This document shows, one piece after another, positions 25,968 to 34,419 of a stretch of DNA of 64,000 nucleotides. Position 1 is the first letter of the stretch. The number at the start of each line of letters is the position of its first letter. Below the pieces are notes generated by a model. It had not been told where the DNA came from and did no database searches. It saw only the letters and a list, made by a program, of their open reading frames with translations. The position numbers were made by a program, and so were the translations under genes. This DNA is from Micromonospora wenchangensis (GTDB lineage Bacteria; Actinomycetota; Actinomycetes; Mycobacteriales; Micromonosporaceae), in contig NZ_MZMV01000030.1 in NCBI RefSeq assembly GCF_002210435.1, positions 1 to 64,000 of the forward strand, written 5' to 3'.

Positions 25968-28795
25968 GCACGCAACTCGCCACCGGTGCCCCGCAACTCG
26001 GCGAGGCGGCACGGTCCGTCTGGGGCAAGACCGACCGCAAGGGCACCTCCCCCATCGGTTGGCTACCGCTGTGGCGACACCTGGCCGACACCGCCGACGT
26101 CGCCGGCAGGCTGTGGGACCACTGGCTCAGCCCCGCCGTACGTCGACGCATCGCCGACGAGCTCCCCGGCGGTGACCCGGACGCCCGCACGCTCGCGGTG
26201 TGGCTGGCCGGAGTACACGACATCGGCAAGGCAACACCCGCCTTCGCCTGCCAGGCCCCCCACCTGGCCGAGCAGATGCGCCACCAGGGCCTCCGCTACG
26301 ACCCGGAACTGATCCGCGCCGACCGCCGGTACGCCCCGCACGCCACCGCCGGGCACATCGTGCTGGCCGACTGGCTGCAGGAGCAGGGCTGGACCGACCC
26401 GCACCCGTACGCGATCGTGGTCGGCGGCCACCACGGGATACCACCGACCGACGAGAACCTCCGCGCCGTCCAGTTCCGTCCCCACCTGCTCAGCGACCGT
26501 GCCTGGCGGCAGGTGCAACAGGAACTGCTGACCTGGATGACCGACCGGGCGGGGGCCACCGAACGACTCACCGCCTGGAGCGACGCCCCACTGTCCCAAC
26601 CGGTGCAGGCCGCACTCACCGGCCTCGTCATCGTCGCCGACTGGATCGCCAGCAACGAAGACTTCTTCCCCTACACCCTCGACGACGTCGGGACCGACCG
26701 GCTGACCGTCGGCTGGGAGACGCTGGGCCTCCCTACGCCATGGCTGCCGGTCGCACCACCCGCCAGCGTGGACGACCTGTTCGGCGCACGGTTCGAACTA
26801 CCCGCCGGTGCCGTACCGCGACCGGTGCAGCGGACCGTCGCCGACCAGGCCACCACCATGCCCACACCCGGCATGTTGATCGTCGAAGCAGCGATGGGCG
26901 AAGGCAAGACGGAGGCAGCGCTGGCGGCCGTGGAGATCCTGGCCCGCCGCACCGGAGCCGCCGGCTGCTACCTGGCGCTACCCACCCGGGCCACCAGCGA
27001 CGCCATGTTCGGCCGCATGCTGTCCTGGCTGCTGCGCCTGCCAGACGCGCAGGTCGGCCGGGGCGAACGCGACGTACGGCTCGCCCACGGCAAGGCAGCC
27101 CTCAACCCCGAGTACGACCAGCTGCGCACCACGACGCTACCGACCGGCATCGCCCAGGACGCCGGAGGCGCCGACATCGGCGTACACGCCTGGCTGGCCG
27201 GCCCGAAGCGGACCCTGCTGTCCAGCTTCGTCGTCGGCACGATCGACCAACTGCTGTTCGCGGCGCTGCGCGGCAGACACCTGGTGCTACGCCACCTCGG
27301 CCTCGCCGGCAAGGTCGTGGTCATCGACGAGGCGCACGCCTACGACGTCTACATGAGTCGCTTCCTCGACCGCGCGCTGGAGTGGCTCGCCGCCTACGGG
27401 GTGCCGGTGGTGGTGCTTTCCGCGACGCTGCCGGCACAGCGGCGCGCCGACCTGATGGCGGCCTACGACCGGGGACGGCTCGGGCCACCACCGCGACCCA
27501 CCTGGCGCGATCGCGGCAAGCCGGTCGTCGACCACTACGCGGCGGTACGCAGCGACCTGCGCTACCCGCTGGTGACCGCATCAGTAGCCGAACGGGGCGG
27601 TACGGCCATCAGCTGCGCCGACTCCGGCCGCAGCATCGAGGTGCAGGTCAGACCCCTGGACGACGACCTACCTACCTTGGCCGGGCTGCTCCGCGACCAA
27701 CTCTCGGCCGGCGGCTGCGCGCTCGTCGTCCGGAACACGGTCGCGCGGGTCCACGACACGGCGGCGGCACTCCGGGCGGCCCTCGGACCGGACTTCCCGG
27801 TGTCGGTGGCGCACTCCCGGTTCATGGCCGTCGACCGTGCGGCGAAGGACCGCTGGTTGCGCGACACGTTCGGACCGCCAGGCACAGGCAGCCGCCCCCA
27901 CCGGCACATCGTGGTGGCCAGCCAGGTCGCAGAACAGTCCCTCGACATCGACTTCGACCTGCTCGTCACCGACCTGGCCCCGGTCGACCTGGTGCTACAG
28001 CGCATCGGCCGGCTACACCGCCACCCCCGCCCACGCCCCAACAGGCTCACGACGCCACGCTGCTGGATCACCGGCGCCGACTGGACCTGCGAACCGCCGC
28101 AACCGGTCAGCGGCTCGCGCCGCGTCTATCACCCGGCGACCCTGCTACGCAGCGCCGCCGTCCTCCTGCCGCACCTCGACGGCGCGCCACTACGTCTCCC
28201 GGCGGACATTCCAACCCTCACCCAGGACGCCTACGGCGAGGCGGCCGTCGGTCCGCAATCGTGGCAGCCCACGATGGTCGAGGCAGAGGCGAAGCAGCGC
28301 GACGACGTCGCCGCGAAGGAGTTGCAGGCCGACGGCTACCGGCTGGCCGAGGTCGCCGAACACGGGGTGCCGCTTATCGGGTGGCTCACCGGCGGCGTCG
28401 GCAAGGCCGACGACCACACGGCGCTGGGTCACGTCCGCGACAGCGACAGCGAGTCACTCGAGGTCCTACTGCTGGTACGGACAGCGGACGGCCTGGTCAT
28501 ACCGCCATGGATCGACGGCGGTGGGACACCGGTACCAACCGGAAGCGTCCCCCACTGGCCACTGCCCCGGCAGATCGCGCGCTGCACCCTGCCGCTGCCT
28601 CTCGCCATGACCCACGCCGACGTGATCGACGGGGTCATCGCCGATCTTGAGCGACGCGTCGACGTCGCCGCCTGGCAGAGCAACCAGTGGCTCGCCGGAG
28701 AACGCGTCCTCGACCTCGACACGGACGGGCGGGCCACGGTGGCTGGCTTCGACCTGCACTACTCCCCCACCGACGGGCTCCAGGTAGCCCGCTGA
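25964..28795 (+). CDS. cas3: CRISPR-associated helicase/nuclease Cas3 (type I-E)
   Basis: A 943-residue Cas3 with an N-terminal HD nuclease (HLADTA at about 39, VHDIGK at about 84, and HHGI further on) and an SF2 helicase: Walker A AMGEGKTEAAL (about 310), DEAH in VVIDEAHAYD (about 452), SATLP, and the C-terminal LVLQRIGRLHRH. In type I-E it is recruited by Cascade to unwind and degrade target DNA. The GTG start overlaps the RelE-helicase stop. It is fused to neither Cas2 nor Cse1. Length and motif order are normal. Confidence 0.95.
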   Translation: MSTQLATGAPQLGEAARSVWGKTDRKGTSPIGWLPLWRHLADTADVAGRLWDHWLSPAVRRRIADELPGGDPDARTLAVWLAGVHDIGKATPAFACQAPHLAEQMRHQGLRYDPELIRADRRYAPHATAGHIVLADWLQEQGWTDPHPYAIVVGGHHGIPPTDENLRAVQFRPHLLSDRAWRQVQQELLTWMTDRAGATERLTAWSDAPLSQPVQAALTGLVIVADWIASNEDFFPYTLDDVGTDRLTVGWETLGLPTPWLPVAPPASVDDLFGARFELPAGAVPRPVQRTVADQATTMPTPGMLIVEAAMGEGKTEAALAAVEILARRTGAAGCYLALPTRATSDAMFGRMLSWLLRLPDAQVGRGERDVRLAHGKAALNPEYDQLRTTTLPTGIAQDAGGADIGVHAWLAGPKRTLLSSFVVGTIDQLLFAALRGRHLVLRHLGLAGKVVVIDEAHAYDVYMSRFLDRALEWLAAYGVPVVVLSATLPAQRRADLMAAYDRGRLGPPPRPTWRDRGKPVVDHYAAVRSDLRYPLVTASVAERGGTAISCADSGRSIEVQVRPLDDDLPTLAGLLRDQLSAGGCALVVRNTVARVHDTAAALRAALGPDFPVSVAHSRFMAVDRAAKDRWLRDTFGPPGTGSRPHRHIVVASQVAEQSLDIDFDLLVTDLAPVDLVLQRIGRLHRHPRPRPNRLTTPRCWITGADWTCEPPQPVSGSRRVYHPATLLRSAAVLLPHLDGAPLRLPADIPTLTQDAYGEAAVGPQSWQPTMVEAEAKQRDDVAAKELQADGYRLAEVAEHGVPLIGWLTGGVGKADDHTALGHVRDSDSESLEVLLLVRTADGLVIPPWIDGGGTPVPTGSVPHWPLPRQIARCTLPLPLAMTHADVIDGVIADLERRVDVAAWQSNQWLAGERVLDLDTDGRATVAGFDLHYSPTDGLQVAR

Positions 28796-28826
28796 GCTCA
28801 CTTCGAAGGCAAAGGAGGTGACGCCG

Positions 28827-30488
28827 ATGACCAGCTCACCATCTCCGCCCGGCTTCTCCCTCGTGGACAAGCCGTGGATCCCGGTGCTGGATACCGCCGG
28901 CCAACGCCGCGAGTTGTCGCTGTCGGACCTGTTCGCGCAGGCCGGTGACGTACGCATGCTCGCCTGCGAGCTGCCCTCGCAGACCTTCGCGATCCTGCGG
29001 CTGGCGCTGGCGATCCTGCACCGGGCCACCGACGGCCCACCCGGCGAGGCCGCCTGGCAGTCGCTCTGGCAGGACCGACAACTACCACTGTCGGACATCG
29101 CCGACTACCTCGACGCCTTCCGTAGCCGCTTCGACCTCCTGCACCCGGAGCACCCCTTCTACCAGGTCGCCACGCTGCGGGCGGAGAAGGACAACACCTA
29201 CGGTCTGGAGCGCCTCATCGCGGACGTACCCAACGGCATGCCGTTCCTTACGTCCCGGGCGGGCTCCGGCCTGGAGTCGATCACCCCGGCGGAGGCCGCC
29301 CGGTGGCTGGTGCACTGCCAGGCCTACGACACCTCGGGCATCAAGACCGGAGCGGTCGGCGACCGTCGGGCCAAGAAGGGCAAGGGCTACCCGATCGGCG
29401 CCAGCCTGCTCGGCTGGCTCGGCGGCATCTACGTGGAGGGCGACACCCTGCGGGAGACCCTGCTGCTCAACCTGGTGCCGATCGCCCCCGGCTGGCAGCG
29501 GGCCGCTCAGCGAGACCTGCCGGTGTGGGAACGCCACCCGCAGACGGCCGCCGAGGAAGCTGAGGTGACCCGCGGCCCCTGGGGCCTACTCAGCCTCTAC
29601 ACCTGGCAGTCCCGACGAATCCGACTGTTCGGCGACGCCGACGGCATCACCGGCGCCATGATCGCCAACGGAGACCGCCTCGAATGGCAGGACCGGCACC
29701 TGCTGGAACCGATGAGCGTCTGGGGGCGCAGCGGCCCACGCGAACGCGAACAGAAACGAACCCCGATCTACCTCCCCCGCCCCCACGACCACACCCGCGC
29801 GTTGTGGCGGGGACTCCAGACCCTGCTGCCGCCCCCGCCACCGCGCGGCGGCGACGCAGCGGAACGGCTGTCACCGATGGTCATCCAGTGGCTGGCCCGG
29901 CTGACCGTCACCGGCGTCATCAGTCACCACATGCAGGTCCGGCCCCGCGCCGTCAGCGTCGCCTACGGATCGAAACAGTCGGTCATCGACGAGGTGTTCA
30001 GCGACGCACTGACCATGAACGTGCTGCTGCTGGTCGAACACTCCGCGCTGCGCGCGACGGTCATCGACGCCAGCGCCGACGCCGAGGCCGCAGTCCAGGT
30101 GCTACGCCGCCTCGCCACCAATCTGGTACGCGCCGCCGGCGGGCGCGACACCGACAGCGGTGAGGCCGACCGTGCGGCGGAGCGCGCCTATGCCGTACTC
30201 GACCGCGCCTTCCGTGACTGGCTGGCGACGCTCGGCCCGGACAGTGATCCCGTAGCCGAGCGAGCCTGGTGGCAGCGCCAGGTGTGGCGGGCGGTGGACC
30301 GGCTCGGCCGCGAGTTGGTCGCCGCCGCCGGCCCGGCAGCCTGGGTCGGCCGGCCCGGCGTCGACCGCGCCGGCAGGGCGGTGCACTACTCAAGTTCGCA
30401 GGCCGAGGCATGGTTCCGGACCGGCCTGGCCAGGGCGCTGCCCATGGCGGCGGAACGCACGCAGCAGCGGCAGGAGGAGACGGTATGA
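28827..30488 (+). CDS. casA: Cascade large subunit Cse1/Cas8e
   Basis: A 553-residue type I-E large subunit beginning FSLVDKPWIPVLD, the family's N-terminal signature. It recognises the PAM and recruits Cas3. The ATG at 28827 is chosen because AAAGGAGG (28811-28818) is eight bases upstream; the alternative GTG at 28818 sits inside that site. Its TGA overlaps the cse2 ATG. Confidence 0.93.
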   Translation: MTSSPSPPGFSLVDKPWIPVLDTAGQRRELSLSDLFAQAGDVRMLACELPSQTFAILRLALAILHRATDGPPGEAAWQSLWQDRQLPLSDIADYLDAFRSRFDLLHPEHPFYQVATLRAEKDNTYGLERLIADVPNGMPFLTSRAGSGLESITPAEAARWLVHCQAYDTSGIKTGAVGDRRAKKGKGYPIGASLLGWLGGIYVEGDTLRETLLLNLVPIAPGWQRAAQRDLPVWERHPQTAAEEAEVTRGPWGLLSLYTWQSRRIRLFGDADGITGAMIANGDRLEWQDRHLLEPMSVWGRSGPREREQKRTPIYLPRPHDHTRALWRGLQTLLPPPPPRGGDAAERLSPMVIQWLARLTVTGVISHHMQVRPRAVSVAYGSKQSVIDEVFSDALTMNVLLLVEHSALRATVIDASADAEAAVQVLRRLATNLVRAAGGRDTDSGEADRAAERAYAVLDRAFRDWLATLGPDSDPVAERAWWQRQVWRAVDRLGRELVAAAGPAAWVGRPGVDRAGRAVHYSSSQAEAWFRTGLARALPMAAERTQQRQEETV

Positions 30489-31162
30489 CTGTGGTCGACC
30501 TGGAGCAGGCGGGCACCCCACGACGTAAGCCATGGGTGCGCTCCTGCGGTGAACTGGGCAAACACATCTCCCGGACGGTTGGTGGGCTGCAGGCGCGATT
30601 GCTGCGCGACGCGCCCGACCCAGAGGCGGTGAGCACACTGGCCCGGCTCCGCCGCGGCATCGGTCGGGTGCCCGGCTTCGACTACACCCTGGAGCGGTAC
30701 CTCCAGGTTCCCCCGCACCTGTTGGGCCACCGGCCCGCCGACGATGCCGAGGCGGCCGACGCCGAGTACGCCGCCCACGACGCGGTCACCCTGTACGCGC
30801 TGCATCAACAGTCGCGCCGGGAACGCATGCACAGCCCTGGACACGGCCTCGGCCAAGCCCTCGCCGCACTCGTCCGCGCCTCCAGGTCACCAGAGGGGGT
30901 ACGGCGTCGCTTCGCCGCACTGGGCACCGCCAGCTCCTACCCCGAAAGCGTCTACCACCTTCGCAGCCTGATCGTGATGCTGCGGGAGCAGCAGATTCCA
31001 CTCGACTACGGCCTGCTCGCCGACGACCTGAAGACCCTGCGCCAACCGGCTCTCCGGCCCCGGGTGCAGGCCGTGTGGGGCCGGGAGTTCTTCCGCAGCA
31101 ACCCCAACGATGCCACCGACACCGACGGTGTCACCCCCGACCCTGAGGAGAACGCGTCATGA
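30485..31162 (+). CDS. casB: Cascade small subunit Cse2/Cas11
   Basis: A 225-residue helical protein (LARLRRGIGRVPGFDYTLERYL and YHLRSLIVMLREQQIPLDYG mark the Cse2 fold). Two copies bridge the belly of Cascade in known type I-E complexes. The ATG at 30485 overlaps the cse1 TGA, and its own stop overlaps cas7. Confidence 0.92.
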   Translation: MTVVDLEQAGTPRRKPWVRSCGELGKHISRTVGGLQARLLRDAPDPEAVSTLARLRRGIGRVPGFDYTLERYLQVPPHLLGHRPADDAEAADAEYAAHDAVTLYALHQQSRRERMHSPGHGLGQALAALVRASRSPEGVRRRFAALGTASSYPESVYHLRSLIVMLREQQIPLDYGLLADDLKTLRQPALRPRVQAVWGREFFRSNPNDATDTDGVTPDPEENAS

Positions 31163-32283
31163 GCCGCACCATCATCGACGTCTACGTGCTGCAGTCCGTA
31201 CCGCCGAGCAACCTCAACCGGGACGACACCGGCTCGCCGAAGACCGCCATCTATGGTGGTGTCCGCCGTGCCCGGGTGTCCAGCCAGGCATGGAAGCGGG
31301 CTGTCCGGTTGGCCTTCCCCACCCTGGTCGACCGTTCCGAGCTCGGGGAGCGCACCAAACGGGTGGGCGAATCCCTCGCGGCCCGACTCAAGGCTCTCGA
31401 CCCGAGCCTGTCCGACGAGGCGGCCTCCGTCCTGGCAGCCGACGCCTTCGCCGCCTCCGGCCTCGCCAAGGCGGAGAAGAAGAAGGGCGACGTCAGGGAC
31501 GTCGAATCCGGTTACCTGCTGTTCCTCAGCCGCCGACAACTGGACAACATCGCCGCTGCCACCCTGGAAGCCCACCGCGCCGGTGAGGCCATGGACAAGA
31601 GCCGGTTCAAGGCGCTGGCCAACGCGGACCACTCGATCGACATCGCCCTGTTCGGGCGGATGGTCGCCGACATGGCCGACATCAACGTCGACGCCGCCTG
31701 CCAGGTCGCGCACGCCATCAGCGTGCACGCCGTCGACAACGAGTTCGACTACTTCACCGCCGTCGACGACCGCAAGGCCGACGCCAGCGAGACCGGCGCG
31801 GGCATGATCGGCACGGTCGAGTTCAACTCGTCCACCCTGTACCGCTACGCCACCCTCGACGTGGACGCCCTGCACCGCACCCTGGGCGACGGAGACGCCA
31901 CCCGGGCCGCCGTCGAGGCGTTCCTCACGGCTTTCGTCCGTAGCATGCCCACCGGCAAGCAGAACACCTTCGCCCACCGCACCCTGCCCGACGCGGTGCT
32001 GGTGCGGATGCGCGACTCCCAGCCGATCAACCTGGTCGGCGCGTTCGAGACGCCTGTCCGCGAGACCCACACCGCTGGCCGGGTGGAACTGGCCGCCGCT
32101 GCCCTGGCGAAGCACACCGTCGCGGTCGAGAACGCCTTCGGCGAGCGACCGACCGCCAGCTGGGTCACCCAGGTCGGCGAGAAGACCGCCGTGCTGGCCG
32201 ACCTCGGCAAGGCGGTCAGCCTCGGCGAACTGGTCAGCGGCGTGGGGGAACACGTCGCCCTGGCCCTCGGTCAGCCCGCATGA
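31159..32283 (+). CDS. casC: Cascade backbone subunit Cas7e/Cse4
   Basis: A 374-residue Cas7 protein (DVYVLQSVPPSNLNRDDTGSPK, given as a landmark, and YGGVRRARVSSQAWKRA). These conserved segments make the crRNA-binding backbone, present six times in the complex. ATGA overlaps link it to cse2 upstream and cas5 downstream. Confidence 0.94.
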   Translation: MSRTIIDVYVLQSVPPSNLNRDDTGSPKTAIYGGVRRARVSSQAWKRAVRLAFPTLVDRSELGERTKRVGESLAARLKALDPSLSDEAASVLAADAFAASGLAKAEKKKGDVRDVESGYLLFLSRRQLDNIAAATLEAHRAGEAMDKSRFKALANADHSIDIALFGRMVADMADINVDAACQVAHAISVHAVDNEFDYFTAVDDRKADASETGAGMIGTVEFNSSTLYRYATLDVDALHRTLGDGDATRAAVEAFLTAFVRSMPTGKQNTFAHRTLPDAVLVRMRDSQPINLVGAFETPVRETHTAGRVELAAAALAKHTVAVENAFGERPTASWVTQVGEKTAVLADLGKAVSLGELVSGVGEHVALALGQPA

Positions 32284-32981
32284 GCGTGCTGGTGCTCAGG
32301 CTCGCCGGCCCGCTGCAGTCGTGGGGCTCGTCCAGCCGTTTCGCCCGCCGCGGCACCGAGATAGCACCCACCAAGAGTGGCGTGATCGGCCTGCTCGCCG
32401 CCGCCAGAGGCATCCGCCGCACCGAGCCACTCACCGAACTACTCGGCCTGGAGTTCGGGGTACGCCTGGACCAACCCGGACAGCTCCTGCGAGATTTCCA
32501 GACCGCCCACTCCCTCGACGGACGCACCAGCGCACCGCTCACCTACCGCTACTACCTGACCGACGCCGCCTTCCTCGCCGTCCTCAGCGGCGAACGGGAA
32601 CTACTGCACGGCCTGGCCGACGCCCTGAGCCGCCCACAGTTCCCCCTCTACCTCGGGCGTCGCTCCTGCCCACCCGCCGGCCCGATCAACCTCGGCGTCC
32701 ACGACCTGACCCTCGACAGCGCACTGACGACATGGCCCTGGCTCGCCGCGGACTGGTACCGGCGCAAAGCGGCCAGCACCATCCGGTTGGAGATCATCCG
32801 GGATGCGCGGCCAGACGAACCGGTCACCGAAACCGTGCCCGACGAACCGGTCAGCTTCGACCCCGCCCACCGGCAACACACCTGGCGCTCGGTGCTACGC
32901 CGACACGTGGACGTCACCAACGACCTCGCGGAACGGGCCCACGTCACCGACCACGACCCGTTAAGCCTGCTGGGAGGCTGA
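32280..32981 (+). CDS. casD: Cascade subunit Cas5e
   Basis: A 233-residue Cas5 protein (VLRLAGPLQSWGSSSRFARR, then TEIAPTKSGVIGLLAAA), which caps the 5' handle of the crRNA. The ATG overlaps the cas7 stop. The gene is two bases from cas6e. Confidence 0.94.
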   Translation: MSVLVLRLAGPLQSWGSSSRFARRGTEIAPTKSGVIGLLAAARGIRRTEPLTELLGLEFGVRLDQPGQLLRDFQTAHSLDGRTSAPLTYRYYLTDAAFLAVLSGERELLHGLADALSRPQFPLYLGRRSCPPAGPINLGVHDLTLDSALTTWPWLAADWYRRKAASTIRLEIIRDARPDEPVTETVPDEPVSFDPAHRQHTWRSVLRRHVDVTNDLAERAHVTDHDPLSLLGG

Positions 32982-32983
32982 CC

Positions 32984-33649
32984 ATGTACCTCACCCGGTT
33001 CCGAATCAACGTCGCCCGCCGGGGCGCGCGAAAGCTGCTCTCCTCACCCCATGCCATGCACGGCGCCGTCCGCGCGGCCTTCGCCGCACCCGAAGACCAC
33101 GAGCACGCCGGCAGCCGCACCCTGTGGCGACTCGACACCCCGGCCACCTCGACCGTGCACCTCTACATCGTCAGCCCCGGCCGACCCGACCTCACCCACC
33201 TCGTGGAACAGGCCGGCTGGCCCACTACGGAAGCCTGGGTGACCCGCGACTATGACGGACTGCTCCAGTCCCTCCGTCCCGGCCAGCAGTGGGCATTCCG
33301 ACTCACCGCCAACCCGACGCACAGCGGCCGGAAGACCGCCGACGCGAAGGAGACCCAACGCTTCGGCTACCTGCGGGAAGAGGAGCAGATCGGATGGCTG
33401 ACCAGCCGCGCCGACCGGCACGGCTTCGCCATCGCACCGCAACATGACGGCCTACCCAACCTACGGCTGCACCGCCGCCAGGCGCAGACCTTCAAACGGG
33501 GCATGGGAACGGTCACGCTCACCACGGTGACGTACGACGGCATCCTCCAGGTCACCGACGCCGACGCCATCCGCCGCGCCATGACCAGCGGAATCGGGCA
33601 CGCCAAGGCGTACGGATGCGGCCTGCTCACCCTCGCCCCGGCCACCTGA
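32984..33649 (+). CDS. casE: crRNA-processing endoribonuclease Cas6e
   Basis: A 221-residue Cas6e (MYLTRFRINVARRGARKLL), with a candidate catalytic His in SSPHAMHGAV (about 20-28) and the C-terminal Gly-rich loop GIGHAKAYGCGLLTLAP. It cuts repeat RNA next to the hairpin, which matches the repeats at 1-323. The start has GGGAGG upstream. In many actinomycetes cas1 and cas2 follow; here the next DNA is integrase debris. Confidence 0.93.
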   Translation: MYLTRFRINVARRGARKLLSSPHAMHGAVRAAFAAPEDHEHAGSRTLWRLDTPATSTVHLYIVSPGRPDLTHLVEQAGWPTTEAWVTRDYDGLLQSLRPGQQWAFRLTANPTHSGRKTADAKETQRFGYLREEEQIGWLTSRADRHGFAIAPQHDGLPNLRLHRRQAQTFKRGMGTVTLTTVTYDGILQVTDADAIRRAMTSGIGHAKAYGCGLLTLAPAT

Positions 33650-33655
33650 CCAACA

Positions 33656-33670
33656 CCGCCCGGCCGGCGG
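33656..33670 (+). terminator. Weak hairpin after cas6e
   Basis: CCGCC (33656-33660) and GGCGG (33666-33670) flank CGGCC, six bases after the cas6e stop. The stem is short, so this is only a possible end of the cas transcript. Confidence 0.3.
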
Positions 33671-33769
33671 ATCATCTACGCTGATGTAGCTGACCTGCAG
33701 CCAAACCAGCCCAGAGTCGCGCGGTTCGTCTTGCCCGACGGTTGGTCGAAGCAGTCGTGAGCGGTCGAG

Positions 33770-33997
33770 CAAGGTGGCCTTATCCAAGCAGAAGCCGAAG
33801 ACCGATCCGACCCGGCGAGCACCGCCGGCCTGTCGTGTGCGCAGGCCGAGGCGCTGCTCGCCGCCGCCGACACCGGCACCCAGGCCGCCCGTACTGCGGC
33901 GATTGTTGCCCTGCTGCCGTACACCGGGCTGCGCGTGGGGGAGCTCGTCGGCACCGATGTTGAGCAGCTCGACCACGACCGCAACCGATCGAACATA
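33770..33997 (+). pseudogene. Tyrosine integrase fragment (start of the catalytic domain)
   Basis: In one frame the DNA reads LSCAQAEALLAAADTGTQAA and then IVALLPYTGLRVGELVGTDV, which is the start of a tyrosine-recombinase catalytic domain with its first Arg (TGLRVGEL). Neither the N-terminal part nor the later H-x-x-R, H and Y motifs follow, so it is a remnant. It lies 120 bases after cas6e, exactly where cas1-cas2 would be expected. Confidence 0.7.
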
Positions 33998-34018
33998 TGT
34001 GCGATTACAGTGCTGACC

Positions 34019-34350
34019 GTGGAGTGGCGCATCATCATCCGCTGGGACTCCGCCGGTAACTCGCCGGCCGGGACGACGGTCGTCGAGCGCACGGTCGACA
34101 CCCGGCCCAGCTACGCCACCTGGCCGCGCGAGCCCCCGCCGACCCGCACGCGGTTGCCTTCCCCTATCGCCGCGTCCGCGAGTTGGTCGGCGACGAGCCG
34201 ACGCACTGCCGCACCGGGCACGCCTACGCCGGAGGGTCGGCCACACGGCCGGTCCGAGACTGGTGGCCGTGCCGCTGCGGCGGCCACCTGGTGCTGCGGT
34301 GCCGCCGCTGCCCGGACGTGCTGGCGGACCCACCGGTGGCGGCGACTGCG
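34019..34350 (+). pseudogene. Frameshifted small zinc-ribbon-like gene
   Basis: From GTG 34019 one frame reads VEWRIIIRWDSAGNSPAGTT and TVVERTVDTRP. After the C-rich run near 34130 the neighbouring frame reads ADPHAVAFPYRRVRELVGDE and then CRTGHAYAGGSA, DWWPCRCGGHLVLRCRRCPD. The two halves make one sensible protein with a Cys/His cluster (CRCGG...CRRC), so a one-base indel has broken the gene. The function is not recognised. Confidence 0.5.
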
Positions 34351-34388
34351 ACGCGAAGGGGCGGGCCGCGTCTCCGTGACCCGCCCCG

Positions 34389-34411
34389 GCTGGTCCGTCT
34401 TGCGGACCAGC
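34389..34411. terminator. Bidirectional terminator hairpin
   Basis: GCTGGTCCG (34389-34397) and CGGACCAGC (34403-34411) form a perfect 9-bp stem with a 5-nt loop between two convergent genes, nine bases from the regulator's stop. Confidence 0.65.
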
Positions 34412-34419
34412 TCGTCGGG

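Noticed and set aside
25964-33700. A second CRISPR array next to the cas genes
   Set aside because: No repeat matching the type I-E unit was seen in or just after the operon.
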